This document shows, piece after piece, positions 9,016 through 17,812 of a stretch of DNA of 64,000 bases. The first letter of the stretch is position 1, and every line of letters starts with the position of its first letter. The stretch spans positions 6,512,501 through 6,576,500 of the forward strand of contig NZ_CP107932.1 of NCBI RefSeq assembly GCF_036032445.1, given 5' to 3'. The translations under genes and the position numbers were made by a program. The notes below the pieces were generated by a model that made no database searches, was not told the DNA's origin, and was given only the letters and a program-made list of their open reading frames with translations. Origin of the DNA: Nocardia sp. NBC_00416. Lineage in GTDB: Bacteria; Actinomycetota; Actinomycetes; Mycobacteriales; Mycobacteriaceae.

Positions 9016-9840
9016 GTGAAGCATGTGCACGCCGGGAAGGTGCGCGACCTCTACACCGACGGTGACACGCTGCTCCTGGTCGCCTCGGACCGGGTATCGG
9101 TGTACGACGTTTCGCTGCCGACCCCGATTCCGGACAAGGGCGCCCTGCTGACCCAGTTGTCCAACTGGTGGTTCGATTTCTTCGCCGATATCCCCAACCA
9201 CCTGGTGTCCACCACGGATGTTCCGCCGGAGTTCGCGGGCCGGGCGGTGCGGGTGAAGCCACTGAAGATGGTGCTGGTGGAGTGTGTGGCCCGGGGCTAT
9301 CTGGTGGGGTCGGGGTGGAAGGACTATCAGCGCACCGGCGCCGTTTCCGGAATCCGTCTTCCCGACGGCCTGCGCGAAGGTGACAAACTCCCGGAACCGA
9401 TCTTCACCCCGACCACCAAGCTGTCCGATACCGGCCACGACGAGCCCATGACGTTCGACGAGGTGGTCGCGCAGGAAGGCGCCACGGTCGCCGGGCAGCT
9501 CCGTGACCGCACGCTGGAGCTGTACACCCGCGGTGCGGCGCACGCCGCCGACCGGGGGGTGATCATTGCCGACACCAAGGTCGAGTTCGGCTGGGACGGT
9601 GAGGTCCTCACCCTCGGGGACGAACTCCTGACCTCCGACTCGTCGCGCTTCTGGCCCGCCGCCGAATGGGAACCGGGCCGTCCGCAGCGGTCCTTCGACA
9701 AACAGTTCGTCCGCGATTGGGCGACCTCCACGGGCTGGGACAAGGAACCGCCCGGCCCGCGGATTCCGGCCGATATCGTGTCGGCCACCCGGGGCAAGTA
9801 TGTCGAGGCCTACGAGCTGATCACCGGCCGCACCTGGTGA
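9016..9840 (+). CDS. purC: Phosphoribosylaminoimidazole-succinocarboxamide (SAICAR) synthase
   Basis: The ATP-dependent ligase of purine synthesis that joins aspartate to CAIR. The 274-residue sequence begins directly at the family's first strand (HVHAGKVRDLY) and contains SDRVSVYD, the RGYLVGSGWKDY segment, and IIADTKVEFGWD near the C-terminal third, all typical of PurC. It starts at GTG 9016. An in-frame TAA at 8956 and the absence of any other start between them exclude a longer N-terminus, so the protein is somewhat shorter than many actinobacterial homologues. GGATCGGAG lies 7-15 nt upstream as a ribosome-binding site. No other purine gene is adjacent. Confidence 0.94.
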   Translation: MKHVHAGKVRDLYTDGDTLLLVASDRVSVYDVSLPTPIPDKGALLTQLSNWWFDFFADIPNHLVSTTDVPPEFAGRAVRVKPLKMVLVECVARGYLVGSGWKDYQRTGAVSGIRLPDGLREGDKLPEPIFTPTTKLSDTGHDEPMTFDEVVAQEGATVAGQLRDRTLELYTRGAAHAADRGVIIADTKVEFGWDGEVLTLGDELLTSDSSRFWPAAEWEPGRPQRSFDKQFVRDWATSTGWDKEPPGPRIPADIVSATRGKYVEAYELITGRTW

Positions 9841-9841
9841 T

Positions 9842-9877
9842 CACGTGACTTCCGGCGGTATCGCCGGAAGTCACGTG
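9842..9877. terminator. Bidirectional terminator hairpin after purC
   Basis: A perfect 16-bp stem (CACGTGACTTCCGGCG / CGCCGGAAGTCACGTG) with the loop GTAT lies between the convergent purC and flavoprotein genes. Confidence 0.82.
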
Positions 9878-9909
9878 CGGGGCTGCGCGCAGTGTGCGGT
9901 GGTCGCGGC

Positions 9910-11130
9910 TCATAGTGGCGCCGAGGTGTCGGCCAGCCGGGCCGGATCGACCGGGTCGCCGGAACGGATCAACTCCTGGATCCGATCGCCGACATCCCAG
10001 ACGTTCACATTCATCCCCGCCAGCACGCGCTGCCGGGAGTCCAGCCAGAACGCCACGAACTCCCGGCCGGCCCGATCGCCGCGGACCACCACTTGCTCGT
10101 AGTCCCCGGGCGCCGCGTAACCCGTGTACTCCATGCCCAGGTCGTACTGGTCGGTGAAGAAATAGGGGAGCCGGTCGTAGGAGGCGGCCCGGCCGAGCAT
10201 GGTCGCGGCGGCGACCGCGGGCTGGTTGAGGGCATTCGCCCAATGCTCCACCCGGATCCGGCGCCGGAGCACCGGATGGTCCTGTTCGGCGATATCGCCG
10301 ACCGCGACGATATCGGGGTCGCTGCTGGTGAGCCCGGCATCGACGAGTACGCCGCTACCGAGCAGCAGACCCGCCGATCGGGCGATGGCGAGATTCGGTT
10401 GTGCCCCGACCGCGACCAGGACCGCATCCGCCTCGAACAAGGTGCCGTCCTCCAGCCGGACCCCGTTCACGCGGCCCGCGGCGGTGGTGATCTGTTGAAC
10501 TTGCGCCCCGAACCGAAACTCGACCCCGTGTTCGCGGTGGAGTTCGGTGAACACCGCCCCCATTTCCGGGCCGAGTGCACCCAGCAGCGGTGCGGACGCC
10601 GATTCGACGACGGTCACCTCCACCCCGGCCGCGCGTGCCGCCGCCGTGACCTCCAGGCCGATCCAGCCGGCGCCGATCACCACCAGCCGTCGCGCGGTGC
10701 GGAACAGTTCGATCAGCGCATCCGATTCGGCCAGGGTGCGCAGGGCGTACACGCCCTCGGCGTCGGCGCCGGGGATCGGCAGGGTGCGTGAGGCGGCGCC
10801 GGTCGCCAGCGCGAGTTTGTCGTATTCCAGCCGCGAGCCGTCGGGCAGGCCCACGGTCCGGGCACCCCGATCGATCGCGGTGACCTCCGTGCCCAGCCTC
10901 AGGTCCACATTGTGGTCGCGATACCAGGCCGCGGTTTCGACGGTGAACTCCTCGATCGACTTCTTTCCGGCGAGATGCTCCTTGGACAGCGGCGGCCGCT
11001 CGTACGGTAGCCGGTCCTCCGCACCGATCAGGGTCACGTGTCCCGCGAAATCGTTGTCCCGCAACGCTTGTGCGAGCTTCGCCCCGGCCAGGCCGGCGCC
11101 GACGATGACGAAATGTTGCGCAGATGTCAT
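9910..11130 (-). CDS. FAD-dependent ferredoxin reductase-type oxidoreductase
   Basis: A 406-residue pyridine nucleotide-disulfide oxidoreductase of the ferredoxin/rubredoxin/putidaredoxin-reductase group. It is expected to pass electrons from NAD(P)H through FAD to a small electron carrier. It shows the N-terminal FAD motif VGAGLAGAKLAQAL, the second GxGxxG for NAD(P) (VIGAGWIGLEVTAAA) and the FAD-contacting VAVGDIAE near residue 285. The C-terminal reductase domain ends with RIQELIRSG. ATG 11130 is preferred over GTG 11139, because AAGGGAG then sits about 8 nt upstream. No ferredoxin or P450 gene is adjacent, so the partner is unknown. Confidence 0.9.
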   Translation of the reverse strand: MTSAQHFVIVGAGLAGAKLAQALRDNDFAGHVTLIGAEDRLPYERPPLSKEHLAGKKSIEEFTVETAAWYRDHNVDLRLGTEVTAIDRGARTVGLPDGSRLEYDKLALATGAASRTLPIPGADAEGVYALRTLAESDALIELFRTARRLVVIGAGWIGLEVTAAARAAGVEVTVVESASAPLLGALGPEMGAVFTELHREHGVEFRFGAQVQQITTAAGRVNGVRLEDGTLFEADAVLVAVGAQPNLAIARSAGLLLGSGVLVDAGLTSSDPDIVAVGDIAEQDHPVLRRRIRVEHWANALNQPAVAAATMLGRAASYDRLPYFFTDQYDLGMEYTGYAAPGDYEQVVVRGDRAGREFVAFWLDSRQRVLAGMNVNVWDVGDRIQELIRSGDPVDPARLADTSAPL

Positions 11131-11422
11131 AGCTGACACTCCCTTGTGGTGGGTTGCTCCAGCGACGATCCGAACTCCTCCCGTCAGCCTACTGAGGCGG
11201 GGACCGCGGATCGGGCGGGCCGGGGAACGAAAACCCCCCGGCGGCGGTTGGTCGTAACAGCGACCGCGTGCGGCGCCGGGAAGAGGTGGCCGCTCGGCCG
11301 CCGGAGCCGGTGTCGCACGGGCGCTCAGGACAACCGCGTGTGCGTATCGGCCCGGAACGGCGGCGCGGCGCGACCATGGCGGTGGGCGGCGCCCGCCGAC
11401 GCCCTACGGAGAGGAACGATTC

Positions 11423-12070
11423 GTGACCGACTCGGCCCAGCAGAAAGACCTTGCCGAATTCTGGTTCGACCCACTGTGCCCGTGGTGCTGGATCACCTCC
11501 CGGTGGATCCTCGAGGTCGCCGAGGTCCGCGATATCGAGGCCCGTTTCCACGTCATGAGCCTGGCGGTGCTCAACGAGGGCCGCGACCTGCCACCGCAGT
11601 ACGAAGCGCTCATGGCGAACGCCTGGGGGCCGGTGCGGGTGGCGATCGCGGCCGCGCAGCAGCACGGCGAGGAGATCCTGCCGTCGCTCTACACCGCGCT
11701 GGGCACCCGGTTCCACAACCGCCGGGCCGAGTTCGAACGAGAAGACGACGCCAAGGCCACGTCCGCCGCGATCGTCGCCGACGCGCTCGCCGAGATCGGG
11801 CTGCCGGCCGAACTGGCGGCGGCATCCGAGAGCGCCGACTACGACGAGGCCCTGCGCACCAGCCACCACGCGGGGATGGACAAGGTGGGGCCCGATGTCG
11901 GCACTCCGACCATCCATGTCAACGGTGTCGCGTTCTTCGGCCCGGTGCTCTCGCGTATTCCGCGCGGTGAGGAAGCGGGCAAATTGTGGGACGCCGTGGT
12001 GACGCTGGCCGCCTACCCGCACTTCTTCGAGCTCAAGCGCACCCGCGACGAGAATCCGGAATTCGACTGA
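11423..12070 (+). CDS. DsbA-fold CPWC oxidoreductase, Rv2466c type
   Basis: A 215-residue thioredoxin-fold protein with a CPWC active site at residues 19-22 (FDPLCPWCW) and a cis-proline region VGTPTIHV near the C-terminus. The closest known type is mycobacterial Rv2466c, a mycothiol-dependent nitroreductase/oxidoreductase; this match and the reductive role are from family knowledge. The GTG start has GGAGAGG 9-15 nt upstream. It is divergent from the flavoprotein gene across a 292-bp spacer. Nearby rpiB and nei repeat the mycobacterial neighbourhood. Confidence 0.88.
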   Translation: MTDSAQQKDLAEFWFDPLCPWCWITSRWILEVAEVRDIEARFHVMSLAVLNEGRDLPPQYEALMANAWGPVRVAIAAAQQHGEEILPSLYTALGTRFHNRRAEFEREDDAKATSAAIVADALAEIGLPAELAAASESADYDEALRTSHHAGMDKVGPDVGTPTIHVNGVAFFGPVLSRIPRGEEAGKLWDAVVTLAAYPHFFELKRTRDENPEFD

Positions 12071-12075
12071 GCGCC

Positions 12076-12110
12076 GTGGTTCCGGGTTCCCGCCGGGAAT
12101 CCGGAACCAC
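12076..12110. terminator. Bidirectional terminator hairpin
   Basis: An outer 10-bp stem (GTGGTTCCGG / CCGGAACCAC) encloses a second near-perfect stem (TTCCC-GCC-GGGAA). It lies between the convergent CPWC-protein and M48 genes. Confidence 0.75.
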
Positions 12111-12118
12111 TCGGCGGA

Positions 12119-13174
12119 TCAGAGCGGGGTCTTCGACAGGGCGACCGCTTCCCCACCCGGGCCGGGCGCGGGCGGGTGACCCGGCATCGGGCCGAACCGC
12201 GGCGGGACCGGATTCGGCCGCCAGAACAGCCTCCCGTGCCTGCTGCGATCGCGCAGCGCCCACATTCGCCAGGTCAGCACCGGATGCGACGACATGGCGT
12301 TGACCATCCAGACGAAGAAGCCGCGCTCCTGGGCCGCCCGGTCGGCCATCTCGTCGAATCCCACCACGGCGTTCAGGTACTTGCCGGCAGCCAGGGTGCC
12401 CATCGCCGCCGGTGCGCCCTGTGGCCGGTGGCAGTAACCGTGGTTATCGGCGGTGTACTCCTGCGAGCGGATCAGCGAGTTGCCCAGGATCGGCAGGAAC
12501 GGCACCAGGAACATTCCGAGCTGCCGCCAATACGACGTGTGCCCCGCCGCGATGTGCCCGACCTCGTGCCCGATGATGAAGGCCAGCGCGTCGGGTTCCC
12601 GGGCAGCCCCGCTGATCTCGAACAGATCGCTGTACACCACCACATACCGCCGGAAACCGTGACCGGACGCGAAGGCATTGATCTGCCCGTTGCCCAGTAC
12701 GACGTAGGCGTCCGGCGCACTGGCCATCCCGAACCGGGCCGCCGCTTCCTGCACCATCCGATACCCGTCGGGGAACTGTGACGGTGACATCTTCACCCCG
12801 TTCACCCGCTGTGACGAGAAGTTGATGCCACGGCCGAACCAGATCAGCAGCGGCGCCGCCACCAGGATGAGCACGTACTGGTTGACCGCGCCGAGGAACA
12901 GCAGCAGGAACGCCAGTACGTACGCGACCGTGGTGAGCAGGACGACCACCACCAGCAGCGGGATCTCCCAGCTGTGCCGGGCGGGCATACCGAACGGCGA
13001 TAAACCCCGGGGCTCGTGCGGCGGAACCGGCGGCGCGGGATATCCGCCCGACATCGGAACCGGGGACGCGGGATGGTCGGTGAGCCACGGGTAGGGCCCG
13101 GGCTCCGGCGGATTCGCGGACCAGGCGGCGCCGGGGCCGGGTCCGGACGGCTGCTGAGGGTCGTGCGGCTGCAT
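12119..13174 (-). CDS. M48 family membrane zinc metalloprotease
   Basis: A 351-residue HtpX/Ste24-like protease. A proline-rich cytoplasmic N-terminus of about 55 residues precedes two close membrane helices (residues ~57-110, LLVVVVLLTTVAYVLAFLLL and onward). The catalytic zinc motif HEVGH in IIGHEVGHIAAGH is at about residues 201-205, followed by a further hydrophobic segment (LGMFLVPFLPILGNSLI) and the likely third ligand region EYTADNHG. It is expected to degrade misfolded membrane proteins. It is divergent from rpiB with 76 bp between the starts. Confidence 0.88.
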   Translation of the reverse strand: MQPHDPQQPSGPGPGAAWSANPPEPGPYPWLTDHPASPVPMSGGYPAPPVPPHEPRGLSPFGMPARHSWEIPLLVVVVLLTTVAYVLAFLLLFLGAVNQYVLILVAAPLLIWFGRGINFSSQRVNGVKMSPSQFPDGYRMVQEAAARFGMASAPDAYVVLGNGQINAFASGHGFRRYVVVYSDLFEISGAAREPDALAFIIGHEVGHIAAGHTSYWRQLGMFLVPFLPILGNSLIRSQEYTADNHGYCHRPQGAPAAMGTLAAGKYLNAVVGFDEMADRAAQERGFFVWMVNAMSSHPVLTWRMWALRDRSRHGRLFWRPNPVPPRFGPMPGHPPAPGPGGEAVALSKTPL

Positions 13175-13250
13175 ACCACGACTCTATGCAGTCCCGTGGT
13201 GACGCCGCCCGGCGTCACCGCCCGGTCGGGGGCCTGACAGAATCGCAGCC

Positions 13251-13724
13251 ATGCGCGTATACCTCGGTGCCGATCACGCTGGTTTCGAACTGAAGAACGC
13301 CGTCAAGGACCATCTGAAGCAGGCCGGTCACGAGGTCGTCGACTGTGGCGCCCTGGTCTACGACGCGCTGGACGACTATCCCGCCTTCTGCATCGAGGCG
13401 GCCCGGCGTACCGTCGCCGACCCGGGCAGTCTGGGACTGGTGTTCGGGGGTAGCGGTAACGGCGAGCAGATCGCCGCCAACAAGGTCCCCGGCGCGCGGT
13501 GCGCCCTGGCCTGGAGCGTCGAAACCGCCCAGCTGGCGCGTCAGCACAACAACGCGCAGCTCATCGGTATCGGTGGCCGGATGCATTCCCGGGACGAGGC
13601 GCTGGCGATCGTCGACGCGTTCCTGGAGACCCCGTGGTCGGACGAGGAGCGCCACCAGCGGCGGATCGATATCCTCGCGACCTACGAGAAGACCGGCGAA
13701 CCGCCCGCGCTGCCCGCCAACTGA
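13251..13724 (+). CDS. rpiB: Ribose-5-phosphate isomerase B
   Basis: Interconverts ribose 5-phosphate and ribulose 5-phosphate in the pentose phosphate pathway. The 157 residues match the RpiB/LacAB family: GADHAGFELK at 6-15, the phosphate loop GGSGNGEQIAANK at 66-78, and GGRMH. As in mycobacterial RpiB, Glu (residue 72) sits where the E. coli enzyme has its catalytic Cys. The Nei-type glycosylase gene follows after 22 bp, probably in the same transcript. Confidence 0.95.
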   Translation: MRVYLGADHAGFELKNAVKDHLKQAGHEVVDCGALVYDALDDYPAFCIEAARRTVADPGSLGLVFGGSGNGEQIAANKVPGARCALAWSVETAQLARQHNNAQLIGIGGRMHSRDEALAIVDAFLETPWSDEERHQRRIDILATYEKTGEPPALPAN

Positions 13725-13746
13725 TCCATCGGCAGGCGGGGATCCG

Positions 13747-14559
13747 GTGCCGGAAGGTCATACCCTGCATCGTCTGGCCCGTCGGCACGAACAGCGACTG
13801 GCCGGCGCGGTGGTGCGGGCGTCGAGTCCGCAGGGAAAGTTCGAGGCGGGCGCCGCCCGGGTGGACGGGCGGATCCTGCTGCGGTCCGAGGCGTGGGGCA
13901 AACATCTGCTGCACGAATACGAGGGCGAGATCTTCGTCCATGTCCATCTCGGGTTGTACGGCACATTCACCGAATCGGAGCTGCCGATGCCCGAGCCGGT
14001 GGGGCAGGTGCGGATGCGACTCGCGGGAACCGGCCGCGACGGTGGCGGATTCGGCACCGATCTGCGTGGTCCCACTGCCTGTGAGGTCTTGACGCCGCCG
14101 GAGGTGACGGCGCTCGTCGCCCGCCTCGGCCCCGACCCGCTGCGGCCGGATGCCGACCCGGATCGGGCGTGGGAGCGGATCCGCCGTTCGCGGCGCACGA
14201 TCGGGTCCCTGCTCCTGGATCAGCGGGCGATCGCCGGGGTCGGCAATGTCTACCGCGCGGAAGTGCTCTTCCGGCACGGGATCTCGCCGGACCGGCCGGG
14301 GCGCGAAGTCACCGCCGCCGAATGGTCGGCGTTGTGGGCCGATCTGGTCGACCTCATGCGGGTGGGTGTCCGTCGGGGAAAGATGCACGTGGTGCGGCCC
14401 GAACACGATCACGGCGCGCCGTCCTACGCCCCGGACCGGCCGCGCACATATGTCTATCGGCGGGCCGGCGAAGCATGCCGGTGCTGCGCCGAACCGGTGC
14501 GGCACACAGTGCTGGAGGGCCGGAACCTGTTCTGGTGCGCGCGGTGCCAGCCGGCCTGA
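13747..14559 (+). CDS. nei: Fpg/Nei family DNA glycosylase-AP lyase
   Basis: A 270-residue base-excision repair enzyme that removes oxidised bases and cuts the abasic site. The processed N-terminus is Pro-Glu (PEGHTLHRLARRH), with Pro2 as nucleophile and Glu3 conserved. The helix-two-turn-helix segment GVGNVYRAEVLFRHGI is at about 162-177. A C-terminal zinc finger CRCC...CARC closes the protein. The PEGHT start favours the Nei rather than the MutM branch. GTG 13747 is required, since Pro2 must follow the initiator. The gene ends 10 bp before the convergent GGDEF gene, with no room for a separate terminator. Confidence 0.93.
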   Translation: MPEGHTLHRLARRHEQRLAGAVVRASSPQGKFEAGAARVDGRILLRSEAWGKHLLHEYEGEIFVHVHLGLYGTFTESELPMPEPVGQVRMRLAGTGRDGGGFGTDLRGPTACEVLTPPEVTALVARLGPDPLRPDADPDRAWERIRRSRRTIGSLLLDQRAIAGVGNVYRAEVLFRHGISPDRPGREVTAAEWSALWADLVDLMRVGVRRGKMHVVRPEHDHGAPSYAPDRPRTYVYRRAGEACRCCAEPVRHTVLEGRNLFWCARCQPA

Positions 14560-14569
14560 GCCGTCCCGC

Positions 14570-15535
14570 TCAGCCGGCGACGGCCGCGTCGACGGCCTCG
14601 ACGACGGTGGCGCAGGTCTCCGCCCCGGCATAGCGGTGCCCGCCGGCGGTTTTCGCCGAGTACATCGCCTGGTCGGCGCGGCGGAGCAGTTCCGCGAGTT
14701 CGCTGCGGTCTTCCGGCGGCGCGTAGGTTGTGCCGACACTGGCCGATACCGGTACCGGTCCGGCCGAGGACCATACGGAATCGTTCAGGGCGATCACGAT
14801 GTCGTGGGCGAGTTCGGCCACCGAGTTGTCCGCCATACCGGCCGCCAGGACGAACTCGTCCCCGCCGTAGCGGCACACCACCGCTCCGGTCGGCGCCACC
14901 TCACGTAGCCGTTTCGCCAGCTCGACGAGTACCTCGTCGCCCACCGCGTGACCGTAGCTGTCATTGATCTGCTTGAACCGGTCCAGGTCCACCACCAGCA
15001 GGCCCACACCCCGCTCCGAGTGTTCGGCCATCATGCGCACCCGCTTGCGCAGCAGGGTGCGGTTGGCCAGCCCCGTCAGGGCGTCGTGGGTGGCCTCGTG
15101 CTCCAGCCGCTGCTGCAGCGCGGCGAATTCGCGGACCCGCTGCGTGGCTTCGTCGGAGAAGTTCTTCTTCTGCCGGGCCAGGGCCAGCTCCTGCAGTGCC
15201 TGGGCGTAGCTGTCGATGGCCTGACTGGCTACCAGCGGCCACTGCGTAGCCACCAGCGATCCGCGTGGACCGGCCGGAAATCCCAGCAGGGTCCGCGTCA
15301 CCAGTGCCAGCATCCGTACCTGGTGCAGCGGCTCGGCGCAGAGCCGGGCCCCGAGCCGGCGCGCGGCACGGATCGGAAAGGGATCGGAAATGGTGAGGTC
15401 GAGTAGTTGTTCGAGGATTTCGACGAGAACGGGTTCGATCTCCGCCGCGGTGATATCCGCGTCGTATTGCGCACCGGCGGCCAACGCCCATTCCCGGGCG
15501 GTGGAACGTACCGGTGGCCGACTCTCAGCGGTCAT
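14570..15535 (-). CDS. GGDEF-domain protein, probable diguanylate cyclase
   Basis: A 321-residue soluble protein. The N-terminal ~145 residues are helical and unassigned; a helical linker with heptad-like QQRLEHE leads into the GGDEF domain (DALTGLANRTLL at about 157). The active-site loop reads YGGDEF, so synthesis of c-di-GMP is plausible. No RxxD inhibitory site stands five residues before it (the sequence there is APTG), so product feedback at that site is not expected. No EAL domain is fused and no transmembrane helix is present. ATG 15535 is chosen; the frame extends upstream with poor coding character. Confidence 0.85.
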   Translation of the reverse strand: MTAESRPPVRSTAREWALAAGAQYDADITAAEIEPVLVEILEQLLDLTISDPFPIRAARRLGARLCAEPLHQVRMLALVTRTLLGFPAGPRGSLVATQWPLVASQAIDSYAQALQELALARQKKNFSDEATQRVREFAALQQRLEHEATHDALTGLANRTLLRKRVRMMAEHSERGVGLLVVDLDRFKQINDSYGHAVGDEVLVELAKRLREVAPTGAVVCRYGGDEFVLAAGMADNSVAELAHDIVIALNDSVWSSAGPVPVSASVGTTYAPPEDRSELAELLRRADQAMYSAKTAGGHRYAGAETCATVVEAVDAAVAG

Positions 15536-16023
15536 GGCGACCCACCGACGACGGTGGAGCCGGCACCGCGGGCATCGGCCCACGGTGTGTACGCCGGGCT
15601 GGGCCGGCTCTGTCGCACTGCTGTGCGGATGGTCCACCTTGTCGGGTGCACGCCACCGCCCCCTTTCCAGATACCCCGTCCGGCAAGAAGATCGTAGCAA
15701 GATGGTGGAGCCCGACGACCTGCGTTCTGCAACAAGTTCTCGGGCCCCGGAACAACAGCAATCCCTGGCCTATCGTCGCGAATCTTTCTGCGTTACACAG
15801 TTTTGGCGAAAGATCCGATGACTCTTCCCTGCCGGTCCGGCGGCGCGTCCTCGACCCGGGCCCGGGGTCGCTGCGGCCGGCGGGTCGATATCGGTCGCGC
15901 CGCCGGCGGCCGCGGCGGCGGGTACCGACCCGCGCGCGGGGGCTGATTGGCGAAAACAAACCGGGATTGGGTAGAGTCGCTGTGCACACGACATCGTGGC
16001 GATCCCATCGGTGCCGTATGCAT
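15536..16023. other. Intergenic region, no gene seen
   Basis: 488 bp between the start of the GGDEF gene and tRNA-Gly. The open frames here on both strands are composition artefacts. It presumably holds the promoters of the GGDEF gene and of the tRNAs; no operator is recognised. Confidence 0.6.
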
Positions 16024-16097
<74 letters not shown>

Positions 16098-16128
16098 GAC
16101 CGGTAATTCTCCCCTTCGGGGGCCAGTA

Positions 16129-16202
16129 CGGGGTGTGGCGCAGCTTGGTAGCGCACCCGCTTTGGGAGCGGGTGGTCGCAGGTTCAAATCCTGTCACCCC
16201 GA
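16129..16202 (+). tRNA. tRNA-Pro (anticodon TGG)
   Basis: Acceptor stem CGGGGTG/CACCCCG, anticodon loop TTTGGGA (TGG, reads CCA), T-arm GGTTCAAATCC and discriminator A. No CCA is encoded, unlike the neighbouring tRNA-Gly. Confidence 0.96.
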
Positions 16203-16244
16203 CAGTCGTTCTCGCGGACGTTGCGGAGTCGACCGCGTCCGGCC

Positions 16245-17024
16245 TCATATATGAGAGCGTGTCGGTTGTTTCCCATTGGTGGCTGCCGCACTCTGCTGCC
16301 CGGGACGGGGACGGGCGATCTCCACCTCCGGTGTGGGGAGTTCGGCACGCCGGCCGAAAGCCTGGTCGACCAGTTCGGAGGCGGCCCGCGTGACGATGAG
16401 CCGGGCGATGGCCAGATCGGTTTCCAGTTTGGTGCGGTCCTTGGGGTTTCGTTCGGACTGCTCGTAGGACTGGCCGGCCAGTACGTAGAAGATCTCGGCC
16501 GCGTAGCGGTCGGCGATGCGGTCGCAGTCCGCGCGCAGTCGTTCCACCATGTGGAAGGTGGCGGCGGCGGGCAGACCTGCGTCGGAGAGCCGGGTGGCCA
16601 GATCGCTGCAGCGCGGATTGGTGACCCGGTAGACGTCGAAGGGGTCGTCGCTGGCGGCCAGCGCCTGCTGGAGGTAGTCGGGTAGTTCGTGGACCGGTTC
16701 TTCCGGCTCGGGTTGCGGCGGGCCGGACGGAGCCGGCCGAGAGACGCTCATGGTCTGGTCGGTGACGCCGAGGACATCCCCGAGCCCGTCGCCGCGGTCC
16801 CAGGCGGAGAGCAGCTCCCGGATGCCGTTCAGTTTCATCCCGCGGCCGAGCAAGCGGCTGATGGTCTGCAACCGATTGAGGTGGTCCGACCCGTAGTAAC
16901 CGATCCGACCACGGACATCGGGCGAGGGCAGCAGCCCACGCTCGTGGTACACGCGGACGCTGCGCACGGTGGTCTCGGCAGCCCGCGCCAGCTCGTCGAT
17001 CGTGTACTCGGATTCGCCAGCCAT
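16245..17024 (-). CDS. MerR family transcriptional regulator
   Basis: A 259-residue regulator. The N-terminal winged helix-turn-helix is clear: YTIDELARAAETTVRSVRVY at 6-25, then HERGLLPSPDVRGRIGYYG, with a dimerisation helix to about residue 75. A proline-rich linker (~95-115) leads to an unassigned helical C-terminal domain with a single Cys in NPRCSDLA. There is no metal-site cysteine pair, so a small-molecule or stress signal is more likely than a metal. It is divergent from the WhiB-like gene across 271 bp, which may hold its operator. Confidence 0.88.
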   Translation of the reverse strand: MAGESEYTIDELARAAETTVRSVRVYHERGLLPSPDVRGRIGYYGSDHLNRLQTISRLLGRGMKLNGIRELLSAWDRGDGLGDVLGVTDQTMSVSRPAPSGPPQPEPEEPVHELPDYLQQALAASDDPFDVYRVTNPRCSDLATRLSDAGLPAAATFHMVERLRADCDRIADRYAAEIFYVLAGQSYEQSERNPKDRTKLETDLAIARLIVTRAASELVDQAFGRRAELPTPEVEIARPRPGQQSAAATNGKQPTRSHI

Positions 17025-17295
17025 ACCTATAGGAAACCATAATCAGGCCCGTAGATAAACGGTCCGTAACTAAACGAACCGCTGAGCAGCGGCTAGAAGA
17101 TGTGAAAAACATGTCAACGTCCCGTTACTTAACGGCATGAGGCCTTGCCTAGAGGGCCGGTCGTGCTTTAACGTGCGTGATGCAGCTGACATTCAGCTGG
17201 TTTCCGGGGACTGTTGAGCAGCCCTGACGATCCGCCCGACCAACGGGACACGTACCGGTTCCACCGGCGTGCCCTCGGCAGTTCCGGAGACGGCC

Positions 17296-17769
17296 ATGAG
17301 CGCAATGCGAATTCGTACCCTGAGCGTGGTTCCATCCCGCGCCACCACTCCTGCCCGGCCGCCCGCGCCGGCGCTGCCCGCGCCCGCGAAATCGGCGCAG
17401 CGGCCCCCGTGCGCCGAGGTGCCCGACAGCTGGGATCTGGATTCCGGCACGCCGGAGGCTTGGCATTCAGCAGTGCGCATTTGCTATGGATGCCCGCTCT
17501 TCGAGCAGTGCGACCGGCTGGCGCAGACACTCATCGCGCGCGGCGATGCTCCGCGCGCCATGATCTGGGCGGGCGTCGCCTACGACAACTCGGGCAACAT
17601 CATCGAGAACCTCGATCGTCACCGCACGGTGCCGATCGACCACAAACGCCCGATGCGCATCATCCGCAACGGCCCGCGTCCGACGCACGGCGCAGCGGTC
17701 GCCGGTGCGCCCAAACGACATATCGTGCTGGGGCGCCCGCTCCAGCCGACCGAATCCGCCGCGGTCTGA
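17296..17769 (+). CDS. WhiB-like (Wbl) iron-sulfur transcription factor
   Basis: A 157-residue Wbl protein. Four cysteines in the family pattern, C-x(n)-C-x2-C-x5-C, are visible: PPCAEVP at about 39-45 and ICYGCPLFEQC at about 66-76; they ligate a 4Fe-4S cluster. Downstream AMIWAGVAYDN takes the place of the G-[VI]-W-G-G turn, here a divergent W-A-G form. A basic tail (HKRPMRII, APKRHI) could touch DNA. ATG 17296 is chosen, with GGAGA 6-10 nt upstream. Wbl proteins often act with the primary sigma factor; the target here is unknown. The ROK gene starts 43 bp downstream. Confidence 0.85.
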   Translation: MSAMRIRTLSVVPSRATTPARPPAPALPAPAKSAQRPPCAEVPDSWDLDSGTPEAWHSAVRICYGCPLFEQCDRLAQTLIARGDAPRAMIWAGVAYDNSGNIIENLDRHRTVPIDHKRPMRIIRNGPRPTHGAAVAGAPKRHIVLGRPLQPTESAAV

Positions 17770-17812
17770 CTATGCTGCGGGGGCAAATGCGGATCTAACT
17801 CTGGTGGTGTAG

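Noticed and set aside
12086..12100. TTCCC-GCC-GGGAA as a further copy of the island palindrome
   Set aside because: The spacing is 3 instead of 6 between the arms, and it forms the inner part of a terminator hairpin between convergent genes.
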